Assembly (NCBI GenBank): GCA_026392155.1
Contig: JAPLCP010000076.1
Span: 1 to 58,738, forward strand
Source: Armatimonadota bacterium
GTDB lineage: Bacteria > Armatimonadota > Armatimonadia > Armatimonadales > Armatimonadaceae
Length of the DNA stretch: 58,738 nt
Direction: 5' to 3'
Shown: positions 16,519 to 24,238 of the stretch, one piece after another
Layout of the letters: the number at the start of each line of letters is the position of its first letter
How positions within the stretch are numbered: position 1 is the first letter of the stretch
Position numbers and translations under genes: made by a program
Notes under the pieces: generated by a model
The model's input: only the letters and a program-made list of their open reading frames with translations
The model's database searches: none
Told to the model about the DNA's origin: nothing

Positions 16519-16907
16519 CCGAGCGATGGCAATGCCCCTAAGTCGGGCTCCACAAACTCGGCGCGTGCCTGTTGGCTCTTGAGAAGCTCGGGGCTGTAGT
16601 GTTTTTGGATGCAGGTGAAGCTCAGTAGATCGGGGTTTGCGGCGACGAACACGGGCCAGTCTAGGTTTTCCGTGAGGCGCGATGCAATCAACCGGGCGAA
16701 GGCGATGGTGATGGTGTGGTGGTAGCCGGTTTGGTTGCCCTTGGCGGCGTTGTAGCGCTGAATGCCCGCGATGATTTTTTCTTCTGCCTCGGCGTAGGAC
16801 AGGCGGCTCAGGTAGAGAAAGCCCATCCGAACGTGGGAGAAGTGCGTCCACTCGTAGCGCGGAAGGCTGGTGTCTTCAAAAGCCTCCAGAAACATTTCGT
16901 CGGTCAT
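16515..16907 (-). CDS. Conserved hypothetical protein (WTHFSH motif)
   Basis: 130 residues from ATG 16907 (MTDEMFLEAFED). This start has a GGGGA purine stretch upstream; the longer frame to 16949 lacks one. Conserved-looking features are LPRYEWTHFSHVRMGFLYL, a helix EAEEKIIAGIQRYNAAKG and a YHHTITIAFARLI stretch, giving two clusters of His that could bind a metal. I recall similar unnamed proteins with WTH and YHxT motifs in many bacteria but no assigned function. No signal peptide; cytoplasmic. Confidence 0.72.
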   Translation of the reverse strand: MTDEMFLEAFEDTSLPRYEWTHFSHVRMGFLYLSRLSYAEAEEKIIAGIQRYNAAKGNQTGYHHTITIAFARLIASRLTENLDWPVFVAANPDLLSFTCIQKHYSPELLKSQQARAEFVEPDLGALPSLG

Positions 16908-16954
16908 CTTCAAATCCCCGCCAATTGAAAGCGGCGTGTATAGGCGCAAGCGCC

Positions 16955-16996
16955 AAAAAGTCGCTCCGCGACTACAGATTTTTAATCGCGGAGCGA
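16955..16996 (-). terminator. Rho-independent terminator of the minus-strand operon
   Basis: Inverted repeat TCGCTCCGCGA (16961-16971) and TCGCGGAGCGA (16986-16996), followed on the minus strand by a TTTTT run (16959-16955). It lies 24 bases past the stop of the phosphotransferase gene. A smaller GGCGC/GCGCC hairpin follows at 16943-16954. Confidence 0.8.
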
Positions 16997-17020
16997 TTTC
17001 TCAGCCGAAGCATGAGGCTT

Positions 17021-17899
17021 TTAGACGCCGATTTCAACCGGCGGCAATCCGAGTGCACGTACCGCCCACGGCAGCGCGGATTCGAGCTGGGTGCGCTGGA
17101 CGGTGCGGACGGTGGGGGCTCCTTCCGGCGGGGGGAGGCCCGCCGAGCTTCCAAAGAACCCAGCCAGCGCGGCGGCCCACGGCGCGGCATCGGGGAGTAT
17201 CGTCTCGGGGAGCGGGCCGCCTTCGGAGTGTAGGCTCGGGAGCCAGCACGCAATGTCGGCGTCGCCACTGCCTACAGACGACCAGTTCCAGTCCACGATG
17301 ATCGCCCGATCACCCATAAAACAGAGGTTGTCGGAGCGCACGTCGAGGTGTAGAAAGTCCGTGCCGTCCAAGTTCAGAGCTTTTTCAGCATCGAGAAGCG
17401 TCGGGAGGGCGTTTTCCAGCCAGGCAGCGCTACACAAGCCAAGCGATAAAAAGGGCGCTGGGTTCTCGGCGATGGCTGCCCAGCGCGTGAGCACCGCCCG
17501 TTCGGCTTCCAGCGTGGGAGTTTGTGGGGGAAGTGGCGCACGGCGAACGTCGGCAAGTGCATAGAGCACTGCGTCCACTCGTGCGGGTGTCCACGGCGGT
17601 GGCCAGTGCGCCTCGCTTAGGTCTTCCAGCAAGAGAAACGGCTGATTAGGGTCGTCGTCCCAACCCAGAAACTCCGCCAGAAATGACTGCGTTCCCAAGT
17701 GCTCATAGACCACGGCCTCGCGCCGCAGCCAGCGGGCCGTGTCCTCTGTCGTGGCCACTTTCGCGAAGGCAAAATTTCCGTTTGCCAGCTCCAGCCGAAG
17801 CCGAAGCGCCAGTGAGTACCCGCCCATGCGCCGCTTGATATTGATGATCCGCTGCCCAAGAGTGGTCTCTAAGCGGGCTTGAAGTTGCGGTGTTATCAA
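17021..17899 (-). CDS. Phosphotransferase / aminoglycoside-kinase-like protein, TTG start
   Basis: 292 residues if started at TTG 17899, which overlaps the DinB stop as TTGA, the minus-one-codon coupling used across this window. A longer ATG frame to 18127 would lie inside the DinB gene and has a low-complexity, unprotein-like N-terminus. Kinase motifs: a Lys in FAFAKVATTEDTARWLRREA, the EDLSEAHWP hinge, the catalytic loop FLHLDVRSDNLCF (HxDxxxxN) and the metal loop AIIVDWNWSSVGSGDAD. The APH fold acts on small molecules such as sugars, choline or antibiotics. The substrate is unknown. Confidence 0.8.
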   Translation of the reverse strand: MITPQLQARLETTLGQRIINIKRRMGGYSLALRLRLELANGNFAFAKVATTEDTARWLRREAVVYEHLGTQSFLAEFLGWDDDPNQPFLLLEDLSEAHWPPPWTPARVDAVLYALADVRRAPLPPQTPTLEAERAVLTRWAAIAENPAPFLSLGLCSAAWLENALPTLLDAEKALNLDGTDFLHLDVRSDNLCFMGDRAIIVDWNWSSVGSGDADIACWLPSLHSEGGPLPETILPDAAPWAAALAGFFGSSAGLPPPEGAPTVRTVQRTQLESALPWAVRALGLPPVEIGV

Positions 17900-18378
17900 G
17901 CAGGTCGCTTTCGTTGTTGCAGCAAAAGCAGAATGGCTTGGCCGCCGTGATACGCCTCGTGGACGATCACATGGGTCATCAGCCAGCTCAGGGTGAACTC
18001 CCGCTCTCCACGCATCGCGGTGTGCTGGGGACTGTCCAGCGCCCCGATCAGTCGCTTCGTCTTCTCCCGTGTCGTGGTGAGTAGTGCTTTGTAAACGCTC
18101 AGCGGATGCGGCGGTGGCGTTGGCCACTTGATCCCAAACTGGTCTATCTCTGCATTGAGTACGTCGCCTTCAATATCCTGATAGGGCTCACCGCACGCGA
18201 TGTGGTGGAGCCAGTAGGCCTCGACCTCGGCGATATGCGTGAGTACGGAGCCAATGCTATGGCCATCAGGGAAGGCTTGCCAGGTCAGCTCAGTCTCGGT
18301 CACTTCGTCGCCTAGCTCGCCAAGCCACTCGTGGGTCGCTTGATCGAGCTGCTGGAGCCAGTTCTTAATCTCTTCCAT
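17896..18378 (-). CDS. DinB-family putative metal-dependent enzyme
   Basis: 160 residues forming the four-helix DinB fold. The metal-binding triad is His48 (VLTHIAEVE) and His140/His144 in THVIVHEAYHGGQ. Members act as thiol transferases or metal-dependent hydrolases on small molecules; their tie to DNA damage is historical. It is coupled downstream to a small-molecule kinase and preceded 6 bases away by the LURP-one-like gene. A GAGG purine run lies about 10 bases before the ATG. Confidence 0.85.
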   Translation of the reverse strand: MEEIKNWLQQLDQATHEWLGELGDEVTETELTWQAFPDGHSIGSVLTHIAEVEAYWLHHIACGEPYQDIEGDVLNAEIDQFGIKWPTPPPHPLSVYKALLTTTREKTKRLIGALDSPQHTAMRGEREFTLSWLMTHVIVHEAYHGGQAILLLLQQRKRPA

Positions 18379-18384
18379 GGAAGC

Positions 18385-18972
18385 CTATCCTCGGTTCTTC
18401 GCGGCGAGAATCATGACCAAGAGCCCAAGCAAAGCAAGCGTCTCTTCCGCTTCGGAGAGATCTGTGTGCTTTTCCAGCTGGAACTTACTCTCAAACAGAG
18501 ACGGCTTCTTGACGAGGCGGAGCACTTTGGCATCGCCGCGCTTGACGAGATAGGCAGGATGAAAAAGAAACGACGTTGCCAGTCCCAGCACAGGAATCTC
18601 TCCGACGACCGAGTCAATGACCTTGATCCACGGGTTTTCCTCGTCAATGGAGAGTGTTGCATTGTCCAGCCCCGTAGGGCGGATCTGGTAGTCAATGTTC
18701 CAGAGCGATTTCCAGCCGTTACACGTCACGCTCCCCAGCTCTGCGCCGGTGCGGGCATCGGTAAATGTGTAGATTGGATTGACGGCAATCACTTTGTTGC
18801 CCTCGATATAGTAGAGAGGCTGAGTCTGCCCAGAGTCCGTGAAGATCGTGATCTTCTCTTTCCAGGAGAGCTTACGCTTTAGATAGCAGACGGTCGCCCC
18901 CGATCCATCGGTGACTTCGAGCTGGCTGGTAAACGTGAGGAGCTTAAACGAGATGTTGAGAGGGTAGTTCAT
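18385..18972 (-). CDS. LURP-one/scramblase-related protein
   Basis: 195 residues from ATG 18972, chosen for its ATGA overlap with the peptidase stop; the upstream extension lies inside the peptidase gene. It has a beta-barrel-like pattern with the FKLLTFTSQLEVTDGSG start, VCYLKRKLSWKEKITIFTD, a run of short strands, and a hydrophobic C-terminal helix (TLALLGLLVMILAA) followed by a basic tail. This fits the LOR/tubby-like scramblase superfamily. Its biochemical role in bacteria is unclear. It is translationally linked to an S9 peptidase. Confidence 0.72.
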   Translation of the reverse strand: MNYPLNISFKLLTFTSQLEVTDGSGATVCYLKRKLSWKEKITIFTDSGQTQPLYYIEGNKVIAVNPIYTFTDARTGAELGSVTCNGWKSLWNIDYQIRPTGLDNATLSIDEENPWIKVIDSVVGEIPVLGLATSFLFHPAYLVKRGDAKVLRLVKKPSLFESKFQLEKHTDLSEAEETLALLGLLVMILAAKNRG

Positions 18973-21920
18973 GGGGTTTTGCTTTCGGGCTTCGTGTAGA
19001 GCGGGCGCAGGTCGCGGACGCCGCGCTCGGTATAGGGCACTCCGGACTTCATCCAATCCGGGCGTGGCGTGTCGAGTAGATAATGGTCGAAGAACTCGGC
19101 CATGTGCACGGTCCAGTGCTTCATGTTCTCCCGGCCCGTCAGGCCGTGGCCCTCGCCGTTGTAGTTGAACATAAAGGCTTCTTTTCCGAGGCGACGCAGG
19201 GCGGAGAAGAACTCAATTCCCTGTGTCCATGGCACCGCGCCATCGGCATCGTTGTGGATGGAGAGGTAGGGGGTCTGCACTTTATCCACCCAGAAGATCG
19301 GGGAGTTCTCGATGTACTTGAGTGGATCCGTCCACGGTGGCCCTCCAATGCGGCTCTGGGTGCGCTCGTACTGAAATGCCCGGCTCATGCCACTCTCGTA
19401 GCGAATCCCCCCATACGCACTGACCATGTTGGAGACGGCGGCCCCGGCCTCGACCGCTCGGAAGAGATTACTGCGCGTGATCAGATAGGTGATCTCGTAG
19501 GCTCCCCAGCTATGGCCTTGAATCCCGATTCGCTTGTCGTCAATGCTGACGAGGTGCTGCGCTTCTTGGATCGCAGGGAGCACGCACTTCATCGCCGACT
19601 CGCCGGGGTAGCCGGTGCGGTAGGTAATATCCGGCCTCAGAACGATATAGCCATTGCTGACAAAGCGGCTCACGTTGATGCTCGTGCCCACCCCCGGCCG
19701 CACGTAGTTGTGGAGCTGGTCGGCCATGCGCTCGTAGATATAGACCATGAGCGGGTACTTTTTATTGGGGTCGTAGTTATCGGGGAGTGTCAGGACGGCT
19801 TGAAGCTTCTGCCCATCACCGGTGGTGTAGGTCATGAGCTGGCTCTTGCCCCAGACAAACTCGTGCTGCTGTGGGTTGGCATCGGTGAGCTTGGTGGCCT
19901 GTGGGATCTTCTCTAGGCGCGGAGCGAGCCAGAGATCGGGGAACTGGTCAAAGCGCTCGCGGGTGAAGAGTACCGTGTCGGCATCGCGTGCCTTGACCGG
20001 CGCGCCAAACGAGCAGTCATCCAGAGCTATCTTTGTCGGGCGACCGTCTTTGAGGGAGTCCAGCCGCCAGAAGCCCTCGGCCCGTGATGTCTCATCCGTG
20101 ACCGAGAAGAGAATCGGCTTGTCGGTGGGGACAGCGGGCTGGTCGGGATCGAAGCCCACGCGACTCATCCGAAAAGTCATGCGGGCCTTGCGCCCACCCG
20201 TCACTTGTCGCGCCTCGCCGTTTTCTGGGTTTACCTCCCACAGATCGTACTTATCGTAGACCAAGATGGACTTATCATTGGCAGTCCAGCCCGCCGAGCC
20301 GTAGGGTGGTGGTGGCGCGGGGTGGTCATCGTCGACGTTCCAGAGCGCATGCGGAATCTTTGCTCCTAAATCGACCACCTTTTCACTATCAATGCCACGG
20401 CAGAGCCACGTTTTCTGCTCCTGGCTCCACCAGACCAGATACTTCTCGTTAGGCGAGAGAAGCGCCGCGCCGCCCTGCTTGGTGAGAACTTTCTTCTTCG
20501 CGCCTGACTCTAAATCTACCAGGTAGAGATCGCTGTAGCTCTGATCCCACGAGGTAAGCTGCTCGTAGGGCTTCGCATCGCGCCCCAGGCTCCAGCGCTT
20601 GGTATCCTCACCCACGGCAACCGTCGGCTGATCTGGCCCCGAGAGCACGACCAGCTTGCCACTCTTGAGGTTCAGCAGCGCTGGGTAGCTGGGCTTGGCA
20701 TTGGCGCGGAGCTTTTGCATGGTCTGCAGCAGCGGATCTAGGGAGCTCCAGACATCGACATTGATCGGCTCGATGGGGTCTTTGGGTTTCGGCGTGGGCT
20801 TGGGCGCAAGCGCGAGGCTCAGCCGCTGGCCATCTTTGAGAAAGCGTGCGCTACCGCCGTCCGCGAGCTGCCAGCCCGTCGGGACGCCCACCGTTTTCTC
20901 TGTCACCAGCTCCGTCGCCTTCGCCTCACCGACTTTCCAGTGCCATAAAGCTGCAACAGCTCCCCCACTTGTGGGGGCGGGGGAGGCAGCTTTGGGAGCC
21001 TTGATAAAGACCAGCTGCTCTCCCGCATCGTCCCAGTCGAGGCCGCGCAGGGTTGCGGCCCCCGTGCTCAGGGCCAAATCACCGTCTTTGCCAAGCTCTC
21101 GAACAAACAGCCCGTCTTTGGGGTCGTCTTTACTGTCTACGATATAGGCAAGCCGAGAGCCGCTCTTATTCCAGGTGAAGTCCGTGACATCCGCAAGTGT
21201 GGTGCTCTGCCCGGTGGCCAGCTCTCGCAAGACGAGATCGGCTCCTACGGGCGCGGCAGGCGCTTGGGGCGTGGCCCCTGCCGCACCGGGCGCTCCCGCA
21301 GGCCGTCGTCCTCCTTGGCGTCCTCCGGCAGGGGGCTGGTCTTTGCCAGAACCTGTAGCTCCCCCGCTCGCGGGGGGGGAGGGGGCGACTTTCTCAACTT
21401 GGTAGGCCAGCCAGCGACTTCCCTCCGTTGCCAGCGTAAAGCGGCGCACTTTCTCCATGATCTCAGTCTTGCCTGTGGTGATGTCGAGAATTCCGAGTGC
21501 GGAGGGTAGGGCAGGCTTTTTCTCTTTTCGTGCCTTCTCGCTCTCCGCAAATGGCGGTGCAATCGTGAAGATCACAAAGCGACTGTCGGGCGTCACTTGA
21601 GGGCCACGGCCCCGTGGGATTTCGTAGCTGGCACCGCCCGAGGTGCTTCGGATGTAGAGGGTGCCATCGCCTTCCGTCGGAGCGATCACATAGACAGCCC
21701 ACTTGCCATCCCGCGAGAGCTGGGGGAGCTGGATGGACTTCCAGAGCTCGTAGTCGTAGTGCTTCAGGGGGCGCTTCGGGGCGAGACTTGGCGTGGCAGG
21801 CTGGAGCTGGTTGATGGTTCCCCCGCCATTGACACGGGCGGGCAAGGTCTGCTGAGCATGAGTCGTGGTGAGAGCTAGCAAGCAAAAGGCAAGCGAAAAC
21901 GCAAGACGAGTTCTAGTCAT
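18969..21920 (-). CDS. Secreted S9-family (prolyl-oligopeptidase-like) peptidase
   Basis: 983 residues with a signal peptide (about 1-22, ending TTTHAQ). The N-terminal two thirds form a beta-propeller. The C-terminal alpha/beta-hydrolase domain holds the triad: Ser near residue 803 in GIQGHSWGAYE, Asp near 893 in NDADGAVPW and His near 925 in GEGHGL. It should cleave peptides in the periplasm or outside the cell. Two in-frame copies of the palindromic repeat (B and C) lie in the propeller region and code for flexible segments such as ASPAPTSGGAVAA and APSPPASGGATGSG. Transcription starts leaderless, 37 bases from the divergent gene's ATG. Confidence 0.9.
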   Translation of the reverse strand: MTRTRLAFSLAFCLLALTTTHAQQTLPARVNGGGTINQLQPATPSLAPKRPLKHYDYELWKSIQLPQLSRDGKWAVYVIAPTEGDGTLYIRSTSGGASYEIPRGRGPQVTPDSRFVIFTIAPPFAESEKARKEKKPALPSALGILDITTGKTEIMEKVRRFTLATEGSRWLAYQVEKVAPSPPASGGATGSGKDQPPAGGRQGGRRPAGAPGAAGATPQAPAAPVGADLVLRELATGQSTTLADVTDFTWNKSGSRLAYIVDSKDDPKDGLFVRELGKDGDLALSTGAATLRGLDWDDAGEQLVFIKAPKAASPAPTSGGAVAALWHWKVGEAKATELVTEKTVGVPTGWQLADGGSARFLKDGQRLSLALAPKPTPKPKDPIEPINVDVWSSLDPLLQTMQKLRANAKPSYPALLNLKSGKLVVLSGPDQPTVAVGEDTKRWSLGRDAKPYEQLTSWDQSYSDLYLVDLESGAKKKVLTKQGGAALLSPNEKYLVWWSQEQKTWLCRGIDSEKVVDLGAKIPHALWNVDDDHPAPPPPYGSAGWTANDKSILVYDKYDLWEVNPENGEARQVTGGRKARMTFRMSRVGFDPDQPAVPTDKPILFSVTDETSRAEGFWRLDSLKDGRPTKIALDDCSFGAPVKARDADTVLFTRERFDQFPDLWLAPRLEKIPQATKLTDANPQQHEFVWGKSQLMTYTTGDGQKLQAVLTLPDNYDPNKKYPLMVYIYERMADQLHNYVRPGVGTSINVSRFVSNGYIVLRPDITYRTGYPGESAMKCVLPAIQEAQHLVSIDDKRIGIQGHSWGAYEITYLITRSNLFRAVEAGAAVSNMVSAYGGIRYESGMSRAFQYERTQSRIGGPPWTDPLKYIENSPIFWVDKVQTPYLSIHNDADGAVPWTQGIEFFSALRRLGKEAFMFNYNGEGHGLTGRENMKHWTVHMAEFFDHYLLDTPRPDWMKSGVPYTERGVRDLRPLYTKPESKTP
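20947..20993. repeat. GC-rich palindromic repeat, copy B (inside S9 peptidase)
   Basis: CTCCCCCAC-TT-GTGGGGG followed by C and GGGGGAG; the whole is bracketed by an outer inverted repeat AAAGCTGC / GCAGCTTT. It is read in frame on the minus strand as a Ala/Ser/Pro/Gly-rich segment. Confidence 0.75.
21356..21391. repeat. GC-rich palindromic repeat, copy C (inside S9 peptidase)
   Basis: AGCTCCCCCGC-TC-GCGGGGG then GGGAGGGGG. It shares AGCTCCCCC and the double G-run with copies B and I. It is read in frame, coding for a Pro/Ser/Gly segment next to an Ala/Pro/Gly-rich linker. Confidence 0.75.
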
Positions 21921-21933
21921 GCCTGCAATTATA
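21921..21933 (-). promoter_or_regulatory. Leaderless -10 element before ATG 21920
   Basis: Minus-strand TATAAT at 21933-21928, then seven bases (TGCAGGC) and the ATG of the S9 peptidase. Confidence 0.7.
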
Positions 21934-21945
21934 ACGGTTTTCTGT

Positions 21946-21957
21946 TATGATTGAGCC
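21946..21957 (+). promoter_or_regulatory. Leaderless extended -10 element before ATG 21958
   Basis: TATGAT at 21946-21951, preceded by TGT (extended -10), then six bases (TGAGCC) and ATG. It is only 12 bases from the divergent -10. Confidence 0.7.
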
Positions 21958-22626
21958 ATGAAAATTGTGATCTTGAGTATTGTTTCTCTGACTCTGGCGA
22001 GTGGAGCATGGGCACAGAGTGCGCCGGGTGGGCCACTGACACCATCGGCGGGCTGGGCTGCACAGAGCGCGGGAGTGGGGCCTGTGGGCTCGCAACCTGC
22101 AATCTTAGGCAAAGGCCAGTTTTTCCTCTCGACACTTTCCAACTCCGCGATTGCGGGCAAGACCGAGACGGCACTGCGCTACGGGTTTAGTGACAAGCTC
22201 TCCGTGGGCCTTTTGAGCTTGCAGAAGCAGGCTAAGACACGCCCGAATGTCAACTACACGCTCACGTCGGAGACGGTCGAGTCGCCCTCGTTGAACGTCG
22301 GGTTCTACGACAGCAGTGTGGGGGGCAAGGGCTCTGTGTTCTATGCCACGGCGGGCCGGACGATCTCGGACATGGGGCCTGTACCGTTTTCGGGCTATCT
22401 GGGGGTGGCCAAAGTCAGTGGGGAGTCGGCTCCCCGCCTTCTTATCGGAGCTGCAATGCCCCTTGCCAACAACCGGGTGACCGCATCGGCACAGTGGGAA
22501 GGTAAGAAACTCTCGCTGGGGCTGGTGGGCGAAGTCGGGATGATTGGCAAGTATCCGGTACGTCTTGGCTTAGTTGCGGTCGGAAACTCGGTCGGAACTC
22601 TTGGTGCAACGACTTGGGGCCGCTAA
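21958..22626 (+). CDS. Secreted beta-rich protein, RND-operon leader
   Basis: 222 residues with a signal peptide (MKIVILSIVSLTLASGAWAQ, cleavage after AWA-Q likely). The mature part alternates short amphipathic strands and Gly/Ser turns (TALRYGFSDKLSVGLLSL, LNVGFYDSS, RVTASAQWEGKKLSLGLVGEVG), the pattern of a small outer-membrane beta-barrel. No family is recognised. The RND adaptor starts 10 bases downstream, so the three genes probably form one transcript. A role as an outer-membrane partner of the pump is possible, but it does not look like TolC. Confidence 0.7.
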   Translation: MKIVILSIVSLTLASGAWAQSAPGGPLTPSAGWAAQSAGVGPVGSQPAILGKGQFFLSTLSNSAIAGKTETALRYGFSDKLSVGLLSLQKQAKTRPNVNYTLTSETVESPSLNVGFYDSSVGGKGSVFYATAGRTISDMGPVPFSGYLGVAKVSGESAPRLLIGAAMPLANNRVTASAQWEGKKLSLGLVGEVGMIGKYPVRLGLVAVGNSVGTLGATTWGR

Positions 22627-22636
22627 AAAAACACGA

Positions 22637-24238
22637 ATGCAACTGCGCTCAATTATCCCCTACACCGTTCTTGCCGCTGCCCTGGCGGGCGGCATTATAT
22701 GGCGGCTACAAGACAAGCGTGCCGTGGCAGGTGACCTGGTTAAGTCGCAGGCGGCCCGTAAAAACTCCTTGCCCAGCGTGGTGCTCGGAGTGGCTGGTCC
22801 CAAAAAACTAGTTCAGACTCTGGAGCTCGTCGGCTCGTTGGAATCGCCGAACACCGTGAAGCTAGCGGCGCGCTCGGCGGGACGAGTTACCTTTCTCGCG
22901 GCGCGTGAAGGCAGCACGGTTGCGGCGGGGCAGACTCTGGTGCGCATTGACCCCGTGGATCTGAAAGCGGCTGTCGCCCAGCAGGAAGCAACGGTCGCCG
23001 AAGCAAAGGCCCGGCTGGCGCAGGCGCAAGCGACGATGGACACGGGGCGTGTCTCTGTTCTGACAGGAATTGAGCAGCGTAGTGCCGCCGTGGAGAGCGC
23101 TCAGGCAACGCTAAGCCGTGCGCAGCAGAGCCGTGATGCCTTGCTCGCCGCCGCCAAAGCCGCCGTCGCCGATGCGGATGCTAGGGTGCAGAGCGCCCGT
23201 GTGGTGGTCGAGAACACGAAAAATGACCACGCAAGCGCCCTCGCCAACCAGAGCAACCTGAAGGCTAGGCTTTCCCGCGCCGAGTCTCTCTTGGAGAAAG
23301 GCTTTGTCTCTGCCCAGGCGGTTGAGGATGCCCGAACCGCGCTAGAGGTTCAAGGCAATGTCGTCGCCACCGCGCAGGGGCGCATTGCCACGGCAGAGGC
23401 CGCGCTGGAGTCTCAGAAGGCGCTCCTTATCGCGGCAAAGGAGCAGGTGACGGTCGCGGAAAAAGGCGCCATCAGCGAGATTGGCACGGCTAAAGCCGCC
23501 AAGAAGCAGGCGGAGTCCGCGCTGGTTTTAGCCAAGTCGAACCGCTCTCAGTCCGTGGCTATGCGAGAAAATATCGCCGCGCTCCGGCAGGCCGTGGCAG
23601 CGGCGGAAAGCCAGCTCGCACAAGCCCGTGCTCGGCTCGGGGAGACAGAACTTCGGAGCACGATCTCGGGGATTGTGACCGCTAAGCCCATAGACGAAGG
23701 CTCTAGCGTGACGGCAGGGCAGACGATTCTGACCATTCAGCAGCTCGATAGCCTCTATCTCACGGTGGGTGTCCCTGTGGAGCAGAGCAGTGCTGTTGGC
23801 ATCGGCACCAAGGCGGAGGTAGTGCTGGATGCCCTCCCTGGAAAGCCATTTCTCGCGACGGTTGCGGAGGTCAATCCTGCCGCCGATCCCCAGAGCCGCC
23901 AGTTTATCGTGCGCTGTAAACTAGAGAATGCAAGCGGCAAGCTCCGCCCTGGGATGTTTGCACATCTCACCCTAGAGCTGCGGACGATCAATGCGGCTGT
24001 GGTCGTCTCCAGCGACGCGGTTAAGACAACCCCGAAAGGCTCCACGGTCACGGTGGTGGATGCGGAGAGCACTTCCTCTGTCCGTCAGGTGACGCTCGGT
24101 ACCAAAGTCGGCAGCGATGTCGAGATTCTCTCAGGAGTCCGTGCCGGTGAGCGTGTCGTCATTCTGTCCTACTCACCCGTCAAAGACGGCCAGAAAGTCA
24201 AACCTGCGTCTGGGGCGTTGTCCGAGGTGAAGAAGTGA
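22637..24238 (+). CDS. RND efflux periplasmic adaptor (membrane fusion protein)
   Basis: 533 residues from ATG 22637; the frame is open further upstream, but that part overlaps the previous gene. An N-terminal membrane anchor (IIPYTVLAAALAGGII) is followed by a lipoyl/barrel half (AARSAGRVTFLAAREGSTVAAGQTLV, quoted in part) and an unusually long Ala/Gln/Lys-rich coiled coil at about 110-350. The second lipoyl half and beta-barrel follow (TISGIVTAKPIDEGSSV, PGKPFLATVAEVNPAAD). The coiled coil is longer than in AcrA-type adaptors and may span more of the periplasm. It ends in a GTGA overlap with the pump gene. Confidence 0.9.
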   Translation: MQLRSIIPYTVLAAALAGGIIWRLQDKRAVAGDLVKSQAARKNSLPSVVLGVAGPKKLVQTLELVGSLESPNTVKLAARSAGRVTFLAAREGSTVAAGQTLVRIDPVDLKAAVAQQEATVAEAKARLAQAQATMDTGRVSVLTGIEQRSAAVESAQATLSRAQQSRDALLAAAKAAVADADARVQSARVVVENTKNDHASALANQSNLKARLSRAESLLEKGFVSAQAVEDARTALEVQGNVVATAQGRIATAEAALESQKALLIAAKEQVTVAEKGAISEIGTAKAAKKQAESALVLAKSNRSQSVAMRENIAALRQAVAAAESQLAQARARLGETELRSTISGIVTAKPIDEGSSVTAGQTILTIQQLDSLYLTVGVPVEQSSAVGIGTKAEVVLDALPGKPFLATVAEVNPAADPQSRQFIVRCKLENASGKLRPGMFAHLTLELRTINAAVVVSSDAVKTTPKGSTVTVVDAESTSSVRQVTLGTKVGSDVEILSGVRAGERVVILSYSPVKDGQKVKPASGALSEVKK

